Part shown: in pieces, positions 23,401 to 32,968 of the stretch
Layout of the letters: every line of letters starts with the position of its first letter
How positions within the stretch are numbered: the stretch's first letter is position 1
Assembly: GCA_004194705.1 (NCBI GenBank)
Contig: SADC01001297.1
Span: 124,001 to 188,000 of the forward strand
Length of the DNA: 64,000 bases
Direction: 5' to 3'
Origin: Ditylenchus dipsaci
Lineage: Eukaryota > Nematoda > Chromadorea > Rhabditida > Anguinidae
Position numbers and translations under genes: made by a program
Notes under the pieces: model-generated
The model's database searches: none
Told to the model about the DNA's origin: nothing
The model's input: only the letters and a program-made list of their open reading frames with translations

Positions 23401-26279
23401 TAATTTTTTAACTTGTCCAAACAATTTTTTTCTCTTTTTCCATTCCAAAAATTTTTCATCAAAGTCCAATCACACCTGGTTTTGAACACTGGAAGGAGGT
23501 CCACCCGCAAACCCTCCTGCACCTCTTTGTTGAGCTTGGGAAGAAGGTGGGTTCTGGTGAGCCATCAGTCCTCCATTACTATTCAGTTGGCCAAAGTTTT
23601 GTTGTGAGGTATTGTGTTGTTGACCTTGCTGCAGATGGCTGTTGTGAGGCTGGCCGGCACCAGTCATTTGAGGTGGCGGTTGGGGAGGAAGGCCTCCACT
23701 ACCTGACATTCCTCCATACCCTCCATCCGACAAAGAGTTCTGCCTTTGGGGTCCATTTGGCTGCTGTTGCATCTGGCTGTAGGGTTCATACTGTCCCCCC
23801 TGGCCACCCATATTCGCATGGTTAGACATCATCATCATGCCGGGACGCATTTGTGGAGGTTGAGGCTGTTGTGGTGGTTGCTGAGGGCCAGGCATTCCCA
23901 TCATGCCACCTAAAAGTATTTTTAACAGTTCTGGCACAGTCTAACCGTATAAAAATTATGTAAGCCTAAGCCCGATGAAACTAGAAAATCCAAGTCATCC
24001 ATCTAAATTACTTCAGCTGCTAAGCTGGAAGACTAAGTTTGTCTCACAATTGACACGATTTTTGAGTTTTTTTTTGAGTTAAATAAATGTAAGCTTCAAA
24101 TCGTAGGATTAAATGATCAAAATTTTGGAAAATCGAGTTAACTGTGTGACAAGTTGTCACTGGCAGCCCTATGGAGAATCATAATTAATCGATTGTTCAT
24201 ATCTTACCTGGATGCGGTTGACGCATTCCTCCTCTAGAAGAAGGTCCACCAGGAACTTGCCCATTGACCATTCTCATCTGAGGACCAGTTGGACGAATAG
24301 CACCACCATAAATTTGTCTCCCATGAACCATTTGAGGCTGTTGAGATTGGTAAGCGGCATAACCATGTGGCTGCGGGCCTTGACCAGGCATCATTGGATT
24401 GGGATAGGGTCCCTGGCCCATGTTGTTGGGGTCGTATATTATGCCTCCCATGCCCTGAGGACCTATTTGAGCTGTTTGATGGCGTATTTGGGGATGGACC
24501 ATCTGGCCAGTTCGTTGAGAACCAGGTTGCATGCCTGCGGGTGGTGTCATGGTGTTGTTCTGTGCATTTGGCACATTGTTGTTGTTGCTGGTCATCGGGC
24601 TTCTGCAATTAGTGAATCAGAAAATCAGAATCAGAAAAAAAGAAAAAACTAATGTGTATATTAAAGACTACAATCATAGAAAAAAATTAGACTTTTGATT
24701 TATAATTATAAAAACTAAAAAATTTAATGCTATAAAGTCGCCGGTCAACAGTACAGTAAATTTTATATTTGGTACGGTATTATCCACACTTCAGCGCCAT
24801 ATTAACAAAAGTGTTTCTTTCCCTAAGGTTGAGGTGGGAGTTGAAACCTAAGGTGGAAGTTTGGAGCTTAGTTCGAGGTGGTATGAGACCGAGGTTGATG
24901 AAGTTAAGATCTGGCACCTTAGATTGAGGTAAGACCTGAGGTTAAAGCGTAGCTTGGAAGTCGACCTAAAGTCGAGGTGGGAGCTAAACCTTAGGTTGAG
25001 GTGGAAACCTAAATTGAACTGGGAGTTTAAACCTGAGGATATAGCCGGAAATTGAGGTTGAGTTAGAATAATGGTGCTCAGTTCGAGGCAGGAAAAGGCC
25101 TAGGTCGGTATGGAACCATAGGTTGAGCTGGGGGAGAAGTAGCTGCAGCCTATCAGGTCTGTGACTGTTACGACACCTATGAAGGAGCTTTCTCTGATAT
25201 TTTACTCCTCTATTGTAAAATCATTGCATTCAAGAAAATGAGGTAGTTCCACGTAAAGCAGCTTACCTGGTAGCAAAAGAGTTGACATATGAGGGGCGAG
25301 GACTATTCATAGAGGAAGTAGAGGAAGAGTGTGATAAAAGCAATTCCTGCAACACTGACTGCTGGGGTTGGCCTTGGGGTTGCTGCTGCTGATGGCTAGC
25401 ATTGTTGTTGGCTCCAGTTGAAGAGCCAGAATGAGCGAAGGAATGAGCTTGCTGCATCTGTTGCTGGTGCATTTGATGCTGTTGTTGTGAGGTGGATGCT
25501 GCCATCTGCATGGCTGGCCCTCCTCCATTGAGTAACTGCAAATTCAGAGTTAGTAGTAGAAGGCTGGTCATTAGGAACTTTTCTTATCGGTGGTTCAGAA
25601 AATAAAATTCAGGGATAAAATTAAAAAGTGATCTCAGATTGATACCCCAACTTGAGTTTTTTTGGAACCTGCATTGATGAAAAATTATTTTTATCCTAAA
25701 CTTTGAGTGGATTGGCGAGAATTGACTCTAGAAACAACTTAACTTACCGTATTCACTGTATTAACTCCCCACCCTCTAATAACTGCCCACCCTACGGACC
25801 TCATATCTCAGCATAGAGCAAACATTTCGCAAATCTGTTTTTGCGTTTTCTTAATCCGCACGAGCTCACTTGATTCCACGTTTCAGATTTTGGTTGATCA
25901 CCCAAAAATATCGAAATCGACCTCAAATTTTTTCGATTTTTGGAGGTTGCAAAATAACCACTCCCCCATGGGGAGTTAATACAGTGAATACGGTAAGCAA
26001 GTGTATGTCACCTTAAACTGTTGGCATCTTATCTGAAAGCCGTTTGAAATACAGATCCAAAATTTATTAACTGCACCAGCGATGAAGTCTATTTTTAATG
26101 GACAAATTGGTTGCTACACTTACTGAGCCATTGGACATAGAGGAGTGAGGTTCAGGCACAATCGGCTCCAAGTTGTTCAGTTCACTGAAGGCGTCGTCCT
26201 CCTCAAAGCTGACTGAAGCTGCTAGTTTTTGCTTTTTGTGGGCAGGCTGATCTCCCTCTCCCATTACATCAGCTGACAT
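13447..26279 (-). CDS. cbp-1: CBP/p300 histone acetyltransferase coactivator, 31 exons
   Basis: Nuclear transcriptional coactivator that acetylates histone lysines from acetyl-CoA and docks many transcription factors. Domains read in the family order: basic N-terminus with HKKQK, LxxLL motif (LQELL), Gln/Gly/Pro-rich linker, TAZ1, KIX, bromodomain, PHD-like cysteines, HAT, ZZ, TAZ2, Gln-rich tail, NCBD and a final polyQ exon. All introns are GT-AG and phases agree throughout once six single bases are added (see findings). With those the frame is 2,170 codons including the stop, close to my recollection of about 2,000 residues for worm CBP-1. HAT residues matching the human tryptophan (HIWACPP) and tyrosine (QDWYK) used in catalysis are present. 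Start: the ATG at 26277-26279 opens an exon whose text parallels the human N-terminus. Identity is very secure; single exon borders are inferred by eye. Confidence 0.96.
13985..14382. mobile_element. Foldback element with tRNA-like arms in CBP intron 29
   Basis: Two arms of about 130 bp in inverted orientation (about 14005-14130 and 14245-14370). Each contains GGCGCAGTGCGTAA, resembling a pol III A box, and AGGTTYAATCCCAC, resembling a B box. The outer ends are G/C homopolymers next to CTTTAAG/TTAAAGG. A clean cloverleaf cannot be drawn, so this looks like a tRNA-derived SINE present as an inverted pair rather than working tRNA genes. Confidence 0.6.
14481..15436. mobile_element. hAT-like element with GGGTACCC palindrome arms, copy 1 (CBP intron 29)
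   Basis: Ends TAGGGTAGGC and GCCAACCCTA, flanked by near-matching 8-mers (CATATATA, CATATAAA). Both ends carry an array of TTCGGGTACCCGAA, itself a perfect palindrome, spaced by CCGATACCCGAAA-type units. The interior is shared with 33582-34819 (GTAGCCCTGAGATTATGG; TTTGATCCCACTRTTTG; GTGTCTCCGACTTTCGG). The short ORFs rich in RFGYP across it are translated palindromes, not genes. Confidence 0.8.
14725..14961. mobile_element. F2 foldback MITE nested in the 14481-15436 element
   Basis: Ends GACGCTAGTAGCGAATACCC and the complement of GGTATTCGCTACTAGCGCC, flanked by a perfect 8-bp duplication AAAATTTT (14717-14724, 14962-14969). The paralogous element at 33582-34819 has the uninterrupted site near 33930, so this is an insertion. 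The core contains CGTACGCTGGCCTACCCC and AAGCCTAAG. Confidence 0.82.
17676..21099 (-). CDS. cbp-1: CBP exons 9-22: KIX, bromodomain, PHD, HAT
   Basis: Exons in transcript order: 21099-20583, 20531-20239, 20186-20086, 20038-19969, 19913-19811, 19743-19675, 19620-19521, 19468-19370, 19318-19215, 19158-19000, 18946-18716, 18471-18265, 18203-18011, 17956-17676. Exon 9 opens directly on KIX ([19 protein letters not shown]) and ends in a Lys/Arg helix. The bromodomain runs over exons 10-13 ([29 protein letters not shown]). The PHD-like cysteines are in exons 15-17. HAT is in exons 18-22, with [71 protein letters not shown] and LMDGRDSF. Four frame breaks fall here (19107-19109, 18326-18329, 18085-18089, 17918-17937), each next to a run of A or T. 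Exon 21 ends in a strongly acidic stretch, like the autoregulatory loop region of p300. Confidence 0.94.
21267..26279 (-). CDS. cbp-1: CBP exons 1-8: N-terminus, LxxLL, Q/G/P-rich linker, TAZ1
   Basis: Exons in transcript order: 26279-26124, 25535-25267, 24602-24208, 23909-23476, 23388-23155, 22183-21992, 21907-21679, 21621-21267. Exon 2 carries LQELL, a nuclear-receptor-box-like motif, and Gln/His runs. Exons 3-5 are low complexity (Gln, Met, Pro, Gly), as in this part of the family. TAZ1 is split between exon 6 ([17 protein letters not shown]) and exon 7 ([40 protein letters not shown]), giving the expected zinc-binding Cys/His set. Exon 8 reads through only if one base is added to the five-G run at 21378-21382. 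Intron 1 holds a foldback (25746-25993) and intron 5 a piggyBac-like element (22218-23140). Confidence 0.93.
22218..23140. mobile_element. piggyBac-like non-autonomous element in CBP intron 5
   Basis: It is bounded on both sides by TTAA (22214-22217 and 23141-23144), with ends CCCTCTTTTGCCGG and the complement of CCGACAGAAGAGGG. TTAA duplication plus a CCCT terminus is the hallmark of piggyBac. Internal repeats built on TTTTGGCCAACCGG occur near 22340, 22750 (inverted) and 23105. No transposase frame is visible in the 923 bp. Read on the minus strand it is purely intronic. Confidence 0.75.
25746..25993. mobile_element. Foldback MITE, family G, in CBP intron 1
   Basis: Inverted ends of about 27 bp beginning TTACCGTATTCACTGTATTA, with an AT-rich core. 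The core resembles the elements at 79-300 and 8094-8327 (cat-atctcagc, cccaaaaatatcgaaatcgacc and ttttttcgatttt motifs), but the arms differ between copies. Confidence 0.75.
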
Positions 26280-28350
26280 CTCTTACTTGTGTGTCTCGTC
26301 GGCGGCCACTGTCACATTCGGCACAAAAGCTGCAACTATAGTCTCTTTTTATTGTAATTTCACATTGCCAAAACAACAAACAATAATTATATTTAAAAAA
26401 GGTTTTATAAATAAGCAGCTTGGCTATCAAAAAGAGATTGATAAAAAAACTAAAGTTCTACTAAAATGGCACCTGTAAGACGTTCATTAAAAACAAGTAA
26501 TGCAAAATCTTATTTTGAGAAAGAGGCCTTGATGGTTTACGGTGGGAAGGGGGTGATTCGCCGTCACAGTTTTCGCCATGGACAAGATTCGCCGTCGCAA
26601 AATTTCAAAGTGAAAGGTTTTTTCTGCCATTTTTATGAAGAAAGTCTCTATAAAGTTCTATGTTACGTTGTAGCGCAGGGTCTTAAATTTTTTTTAAATG
26701 TTCAGGTAGAGATGAAGGTAAGATGGTAACTGTTGTAATATTTCAGAGCCCTTATTTATTGAAATAACCGAGGAAAATGTTAAAATTCTGATGCCTAATT
26801 TATAAGCCCAAAGAAGTTTTGCATACTAGGATGTCTTAAAATATTTCGTCTTATTAAAAAGTGGTACTTTTACATAAAAAAACACAACTAATTTTAATAT
26901 TATTTTCAATATTAATATGAAGTATCCTATGTACACTTAAACAGAGCATAGAGAAGAAAAGGTTATGAACAACTTTTTTGATGGAAATAGAAAAAACAAT
27001 GGCTACATTCAAGCATTGTAAACTTGGTTCAATGGAGTAGAAATCTTTAAATTTTTGCAAATTTCGAATAGAATATATCAAAATTGCTAGCCAAGCAATA
27101 ATTTTCAGGCGTTTTTTGAACCGTGACTAATCCACTAAAAAAAGCTGGAGCATCACCATGGGCATTTTTTGCAGGGCACATAATTAAAAAGACACAATGA
27201 CAATTGTAGAAGTGTAGCAATGGCAACAACAACCACCAATCAATGCATGGGCGTCAACTGGTTGGGACTTCGAAGCTTGGATAAAACAAGTAAAAAATGG
27301 GTTTGCGACAAAAGAAGTCGCAAAAAATTAAGTGATCAGAATTGCCGCATGCTCATCATAGCAGTAGGAGGAACATGGCCGCTAATCAAAAACATCGACA
27401 ACTGGATGTCCTCAAAAAGAGCGTTGGTGGGAGTGGGAGGCAGACACTGCAACACCCTCACTAGAGATTCTCAAAAAAATGGCGGACAGCATGTGCGCCT
27501 GCTAAATGAAGTTACAGAGGTGTGCTACTACTATATATTTCCACTCCCCCACCACCCAATTCCTGCTGATGCATCGGAAGCAGGCAAGGGGCGGAGAAAA
27601 TGGCTGCCAACAACTATCGACTCTCTGTGTCTGCTGGTCCTGTCTGGATTGAGTGTGAATAAACGTCGACGGCTGGCTACTGTAAGCGCCAAATTTGAAA
27701 GTCTGCTTGAGAAACTTAAACTGAAGGTATAGGCACATGATAATAGATCTTTAATAGAAGTTGAAAGTCAAATATCGAAGTCAAAGATGTAAAGTCAAAA
27801 GTCGGTAATCTGGATCCAATGTCATGTCCTCCTATTCAGCTATTAGAAAGTTATTTTTATGATGAAAAGAACTTTCAGAATATATGAAATTATTTTACAT
27901 AACAAAAAATAGATGAAGCTCGCACAGCTAAAAGACTTCGACACTCGACTTCTGAACTTCATTCTAAGCGCAACACGAAAAAATGATAATAACCTTTTTG
28001 AAACTAAAGTATTCCTTTCTAGTGACTGAATTTCCATTTTTTGAACTTTTATACTTTTTTCTCTGAATTATTTGATTTTCTTTAATTAGCGTTTTGCCCT
28101 GAATCTAAGGTTTTCAGCAAGGTATCTTCCTTCAGTTAAATATTTTAAAAAGATAGAAATTTAGGGTTTAAATAGATAAACTTGGTCGAAAAAGTTACTT
28201 CATCCAAATACCGAAATCTGTATATTTTTGAAATATTTTATATGTGTTTGAAAAATTCAGGACTACATATTCATGTCTCAATACAAGAAAGTATCACTTC
28301 AAGAAAATGTTTTCCATGCAAATTGAATTTTGGCACTAGAAAGGAGTATT
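26280..28350. other. CBP upstream region, no confident gene
   Basis: Likely holds the CBP promoter and 5' leader. The stretch 27220-27740 is less AT-rich and open for 170 codons on the plus strand, but no family is recognised. It contains AAAATGGCGGAC (about 27475) and GAAAATGGCTGCC (about 27595), which resemble YY1-type promoter motifs. Confidence 0.35.
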
Positions 28351-28631
28351 GGCCCTACATGATAATGGGGGGGGTTGGTCTTGGTCACCCTTGTTGTTTC
28401 TTTAAAGGGGTGGTGTATCTACTTTCCGTATCTGGCGTACCCTTGTAGTCATTAGGCTTAGACAAGGGTAGGCTAGCGTATGTTAGAACAGACTCAAACG
28501 TATTTTAGACTCATGTTCGAGCCCGTCCTAACATACGCTGGCCTACCCTTGCCTAAGCTTAAGCCTAAAAAATCATAATAAAAAACAACAGGGAACCAAG
28601 GCAAACCCCGCCCCCATTATCATATATGACC
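28351..28631. mobile_element. F1 foldback MITE, copy 3
   Basis: Left arm GGCCCTACATGATAATGGGG and right arm the complement of CCCCCATTATCATATATGACC. The core has GCTAGCGTATGTTAGAACAG and its inverse. Flanks share GAGTATT. Private arm bases: ACATGATAAT. Confidence 0.75.
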
Positions 28632-29549
28632 GAGTATTTTCGTGCTAGAAAGAGTTTTACGCACGAAAACCAATAGAATACTTCACTTTTTTTTTAAAAT
28701 CATAAAAAGACAGATGCAACATACACCCTATATAACATACGCTCGATATAATTATTCCTTTTCGTGGTCAATTTTGGATATGCCTCTAATAAAATAACTA
28801 AAATTGAAGTTCGATACAACATAAGGCTAAGCTCGGTACCGAGGGTGTGTGTTGTTCAAACGGCGACTTTAAATAAGCTAAAGAGAACTGAAAATAATTC
28901 TTCTCCTTTCTGACTAACACCATTAATTTTTATTGTTCAGTAACCGTTTGACAGTAACCGTTTAAATATTCAGGCTTCGCAGAAGTCGGTGCCGCCGAAA
29001 ACTGTGGAACAAGAGATTTAACAGTTCGACATGACAGGATGGATTTCTTTCAGTGTAGCTCACTGACTCGCAAGAGTCTTAAAGAACCAAATTATTGCAA
29101 ACGTCTGACTGCCACCTGAAAATAGTCTAAAACATAAAAATAGAAAAGCGCAAAATTTTTACTATTACGGAAAGAAACTGTAAGCTAGAGAATTGTAAAT
29201 ATAAAGTTTAAAAGGCATTTCGTGAATAACAAATAAAAAAGTAAAGCTATAAAATTATAAAAAAAATTACTGCAATAGTTAAAGTTAAAAAAATTTTTTT
29301 AAGTTTTTAAATATTCAAAATTCTCGGTTTACTTTGCATTTCGATTTACTTATCATTGGTCAGTTACTCTAAATTCACAGCAATATCTTCGCTAAAAAAT
29401 TTCTTCTCGTGTTCGAGAAACCATTTGATACATTCTTCTCGTTTTTGTCGCCGAAGTCTTATCTAGAAAGAGGTTATTTATCAACTAACAAGATTCTCAG
29501 CAAGGAATTTATTCAAACATGAAAAAAAAGTTTGGTGATTTTTGTTTGC
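28632..29549. other. No gene seen
   Basis: AT-rich with homopolymer tracts. A weak TATAACATA/GATATAAT repeat near 28720-28850 resembles Tigger-2-type ends. Confidence 0.4.
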
Positions 29550-29998
29550 TTATTTCAATGATGGTTACACAAAGCGAGGCTAAAGATGCGCTATTCTGGA
29601 AGTGTACGACATCTGGGGTACCCTGCTTCTCGCTTGTATGCATCAAAGTATGTCCCTTAAAAGATGAAAAGTTTTAAAGGGCATGCTTATGCTTGAGGCG
29701 GAATTATTTTTATGTTCCTCTTTTATGTCCCTGAAAATTATCACGTGAATGTTTGATGCTCTTTGTGGAAATAATACAACGACATAAAAGTGGATGTGCG
29801 AAGATTTAGGAATTGGGGATTTGGTAAATAAATTATTTTTGTATAATATGAGGGGCTGTAGCTCAGTGGTAGAGCGTCCGCTTAGCGTGCGGAATGTCGT
29901 GGGTTCAATTCCTACCTGCTCCAAACCCAATTTTTGTAGCTTTATTTATTCAGGTATAAGAAAACTTGTAACCTCAATTTCTGACTCCTACTTTTTTT
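29550..29998 (+). repeat. Inverted segmental duplication, left arm (tRNA-Ala locus)
   Basis: About 450 bp that recur in inverse orientation at 43173-43625 with very few differences. They include the tRNA gene, its 5' flank and a family T half-end (TTTTAAAGGGCATGCTTATG). The arms stop at GATGGTTACACAAAGCGAGG on one side and CTGACTCCTACTTTTTTT on the other. Confidence 0.9.
29852..29923 (+). tRNA. tRNA-Ala (AGC)
   Basis: 72 nt without CCA. Acceptor stem GGGGCTG/CTGCTCC with the G3:U70 pair that marks alanine tRNAs and a U:U mismatch at 6:67. D arm GCTC/GAGC. Anticodon stem TCCGC/GCGGA around TTAGCGT (anticodon AGC). T arm GTGGG/CCTAC with TTCAATT. A box TAGCTCAGTGGT and B box GGTTCAATTCC are intact, and TTTTT follows at 29932. 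Confidence 0.93.
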
Positions 29999-30264
29999 GG
30001 TTCGTACTCATTTGCGCACTCATTTGCGCGAAACTCATTTGTGCACAATTCATAAGTGCCGCCTCCATTTAACATATAATATTTATGAAAAACCACTGGT
30101 GGACTATAATAAATCTTTGGTGGCTTGATTGAGAATAGTAATTATTTATTGAGTTGAGAAAGATCAAAGATAACGAACTTTAGAAATTCTGGTAAATAGG
30201 AAGTAGGACAGTCGTGGTCTTCTTGAGTTCAGATCCTTATTGACTTGAATTAAAAAAAGGGACG

Positions 30265-30840
30265 AGTATTTTTTTCTGCCTTGTTCTGGCTGAAAAGTGC
30301 CTTGTTTTTGGCTCAAAAGTGCCTTGTTTTTTAATTTTAAAGGGCCATTGCCGTCTCCGACAACGGTTGTCCCCCGCCAGATTTTTTTTCTTTATCGTTG
30401 GATTTACGTACGAATTTTTCAACTTGGTTTCTAACAAAACTATACCTAAAATTAAATTCTAGGCCTTGTTTTGTTAGAAACCAAGCTGAAAAATCCGAAC
30501 AGAAGTTGAATGATTAGGCAAAAAAAAATTGAATTGGCGGGGGACAATTAAAACAGGTGGCAATGGCCCTTTAAAGAGAAAAGATGAAAAATGCCTTGTT
30601 TTGGCTTTTAAGTGCCTTGATCTGTTGGAAAGTGCCTTGATCTGTTAAAAAGGCCCTTGATTTGTTTAAAAGTGCCTTGATCTGTTAAAAAGTGCCTCCT
30701 TTTGACTGAAAAGTGCCTCGTTCTGGCTGAAATATGCCCTGATTTATTTAAAATTGTCTTCTTTTATTAGAAAGTGTTTGCTTTGGCTTAAACATGCCTT
30801 CTTATATTGAAAAAACGCCTTCTTTTTTTTGAAAAGTATA
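30265..30840. repeat. Minisatellite AAGTGCCTTGATCTGTTAAA, left block
   Basis: About 20-22 bp units with degenerate spacing, interrupted by a family T foldback at 30336-30575. The same unit in inverse orientation fills 32505-32697, so the two blocks flank the 31540-32490 foldback symmetrically. Confidence 0.8.
30336..30575. mobile_element. Family T foldback
   Basis: Arms TTTTAAAGGGCCATTGCCGT and TGGCAATGGCCCTTTAAA, then GTCCCCCGCCAG/TTGGCGGGGGAC and AACTTGGTTTCTAAC/GTTAGAAACCAAGCT. It lies inside the minisatellite block. Confidence 0.75.
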
Positions 30841-30964
30841 TTTTTTTTGAAATCTCTCTTATTCGGCTCAAATGGGCTCTAGGTCAATTCGTCAACGGAC
30901 AATTCGACAACCTTGGTTTTACCATGTTTTACGACGCTAATGCCAAAGGCTTCCCTGGACACTC

Positions 30965-31245
30965 TTTAACTAGGTACCACATCTTGAGTACCCCACCTGA
31001 ATACCGCGTAGGTGCCACCACCTGAGTGCAGCCTCTTAGTTCTTCCCCTGGGTACCACTTCTTAATCATACTTACCTGGATACCGCCTCCTGGATACTCC
31101 CAGCTGGGCAACACCTTCAGAGTACCACCTCCTGGTTACCTCCATCTGGATACTCTCACCTAGGTACCCCATCCTTGGTACTTTTAACTGATTACCATCT
31201 TCTAGGTACTTTCACTAGGTACTTCCTCCAGAGTTCCACCTCCTG
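30965..31245. repeat. Minisatellite GGTACCACCTCCTGGATA
   Basis: Around 14 degenerate units of about 17-20 bp (variants GAGTACCACC, GGATACTCCC, GGTACCCCATC). No coding sense. Confidence 0.7.
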
Positions 31246-31539
31246 AATATTATAATGGTAAATACCGGATTTTTATGCGTTGAACAACCCTATGGGTACC
31301 TATATCGAGATTAAATTAACCTAGATAAAAAGTAAGAAAAAATGTTTGAATTCTTCATCATACGCTGGCATACCCTAAACCTAAGTTTAAAAACAACAGT
31401 AGGATAATAAGTAAGAATATGAAAGTTCGGACTGCGGAAATATGCAAATTTGGAGTTGTGTCAGGTAAGATATTCGAATCGCAGGTTCTAACAAAAATGT
31501 CGACGAATTGACCTAGAGACCATTTGAGAAAAAGAAGAG

Positions 31540-32490
31540 AGATTTCGACCCTACCGGAGTATACCCCCCCCCCCCCCCCCCCAAATGAATTTTTTTTAAA
31601 GTGTTTCCACTTTAAAGTGTTTCCAAACACCCTATATCGACCCGAAATCACCTCAGGAGTTCAAAAAAGACATTATTTTCAAGTTCTGGTCAATAAAAAA
31701 TTGAGTTTTATGCTTTTTGAAGTTTCGACTTTTTACCTGCTTTACCATGTTTTGGTGACTGGAGCTGGGCAAAAAGAGCCTTTAAATGCATTTTTGTTCA
31801 AGAGTCTTGCTCGGAATTATGTCTAAGGTAAGTGAGTGCGCGCATCTCTAACCATCCAAGCCCCCTGCGCCCCGAAGGGAGCGCAGGGGCTTGGTTGCTT
31901 GGGGTTGAGATGCGCACACCCACATACCTTAGACGCAAATCACTCGAAAGTGACTCTGGACATACTTGCACGTTCTTCGAAAAAATAAAAAGCGCCGCCG
32001 CCTCCGCCGAGGTTTTTTCAAATTGAGCGCCGCCGCCTCCGCCGCCGCCGGCATTTTGAAAATTTCGCCGCCACCGCCGGCGCTCCAAAATCGCCAATTT
32101 TGCTCGGCGGGCCGCCGGCGCTCCGCCGGCGGCCGTGCAAGTATGACTCTGGATGCATAAAAAATGTATGCATACCAGAGTTTCTTTATGCGGCAGGCCC
32201 CTGTCAATGAAACTATGTTCAACATCTTTTTTTACACTAAATTGGTCTATTTTGGTCCTTTCCCACCCTAATATGGCCCTAATCCCTTTAAAAATGGTCA
32301 CAATAGGTATTTTTTGGTGGTCCCAAAACTCAATTTGTTACTGACTAGAACACAGAAATAATGTGTTTTTCGAGCTTCTGAGGTGATTTTGGGTCGATAT
32401 AGGGTGTTTGGAAACACTTTAAAAAAAAATTCATTTGGTGGGGGAGGGGGGGGGGGGTTGGCTGGTATACTCCGGTAGCGCCGAGATTTC
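31540..32490. mobile_element. Foldback carrying core D, copy 1
   Basis: Arms of about 160 bp (31540-31700, 32338-32490): ACCGGAGTATACCCC, TTTAAAGTGTTTCCA, CACCCTATATCGACCC. The loop is core D, about 31740-32340, with a long hairpin at 31821-31934. Inside core D lies the GC-rich hAT MITE 31961-32145. Confidence 0.8.
31961..32145. mobile_element. GC-rich hAT-type MITE
   Basis: Ends CATACTTGCACG and CGTGCAAGTATG, flanked by a perfect 8-bp duplication ACTCTGGA. The interior is GCCGCC/GCCTCC repeats. Core D copies at 41460 and 61100 have the empty site, which proves insertion. ORFs here are repeat translations. Confidence 0.92.
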
Positions 32491-32504
32491 AAAAAAAAAA
32501 AAAG

Positions 32505-32697
32505 ATACTTTTCAGCCAAAACAAGGCACTTTCTAATAAAAGAAGACAATTTTTAATAAATCAGGGCATATTTCAGCCAAAAAGAGGCACTTTTCAACAG
32601 ATCAAGGCACTTTTCAACAAATCAAGGCTCTTTTTAACAAATCAAGGCACATAAAAGCCAAAGCAAGGCACTTTGAGCCAAAAACAAGGCAGAAAAA
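32505..32697. repeat. Minisatellite AAGTGCCTTG block, inverted
   Basis: Units CAAGGCACTTTTCAACAAAT, the inverse of the block at 30265-30840. Confidence 0.8.
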
Positions 32698-32968
32698 AGA
32701 TTCATCCTAAAACAAAGTTGAGGCTGAAATCTTTTACCGAAGTCAATCGTTATTAAAATAAAACACAAATAACATACTTTTGTTTCAAAGACAAAACAAC
32801 TCCATAACGGTAACAGACAAATACAGTCAACTCTCCCTACTATGGCACCCATCGGGACCGGAGAAAAGTGCCATAGTAGGGAGAGTGCCATAGTACAGAG
32901 TTTTTTGAAAATGCTTTATTCCCTTCAACAAACGCATACATTTTGCATATTCTTTTCAACAACACATA

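Noticed and set aside
27220..27732. 170-codon plus-strand frame upstream of CBP
   Set aside because: No domain, signal or family features, and the composition looks like a promoter-proximal region. Kept only as part of the upstream region.
29391..29462. Minus-strand exon-like piece after a TTTCTAG acceptor (RLRRQKREECIKWFLE)
   Set aside because: Only 23 codons before a stop, no recognisable family and no upstream exons found. Could be a remnant.
31798..32301. 167-codon minus frame across 31798-32301, and similar frames at 45926-46258 and 46661-46881
   Set aside because: Driven by GC-rich MITE repeats (GCCGCC units), which are open in most frames.
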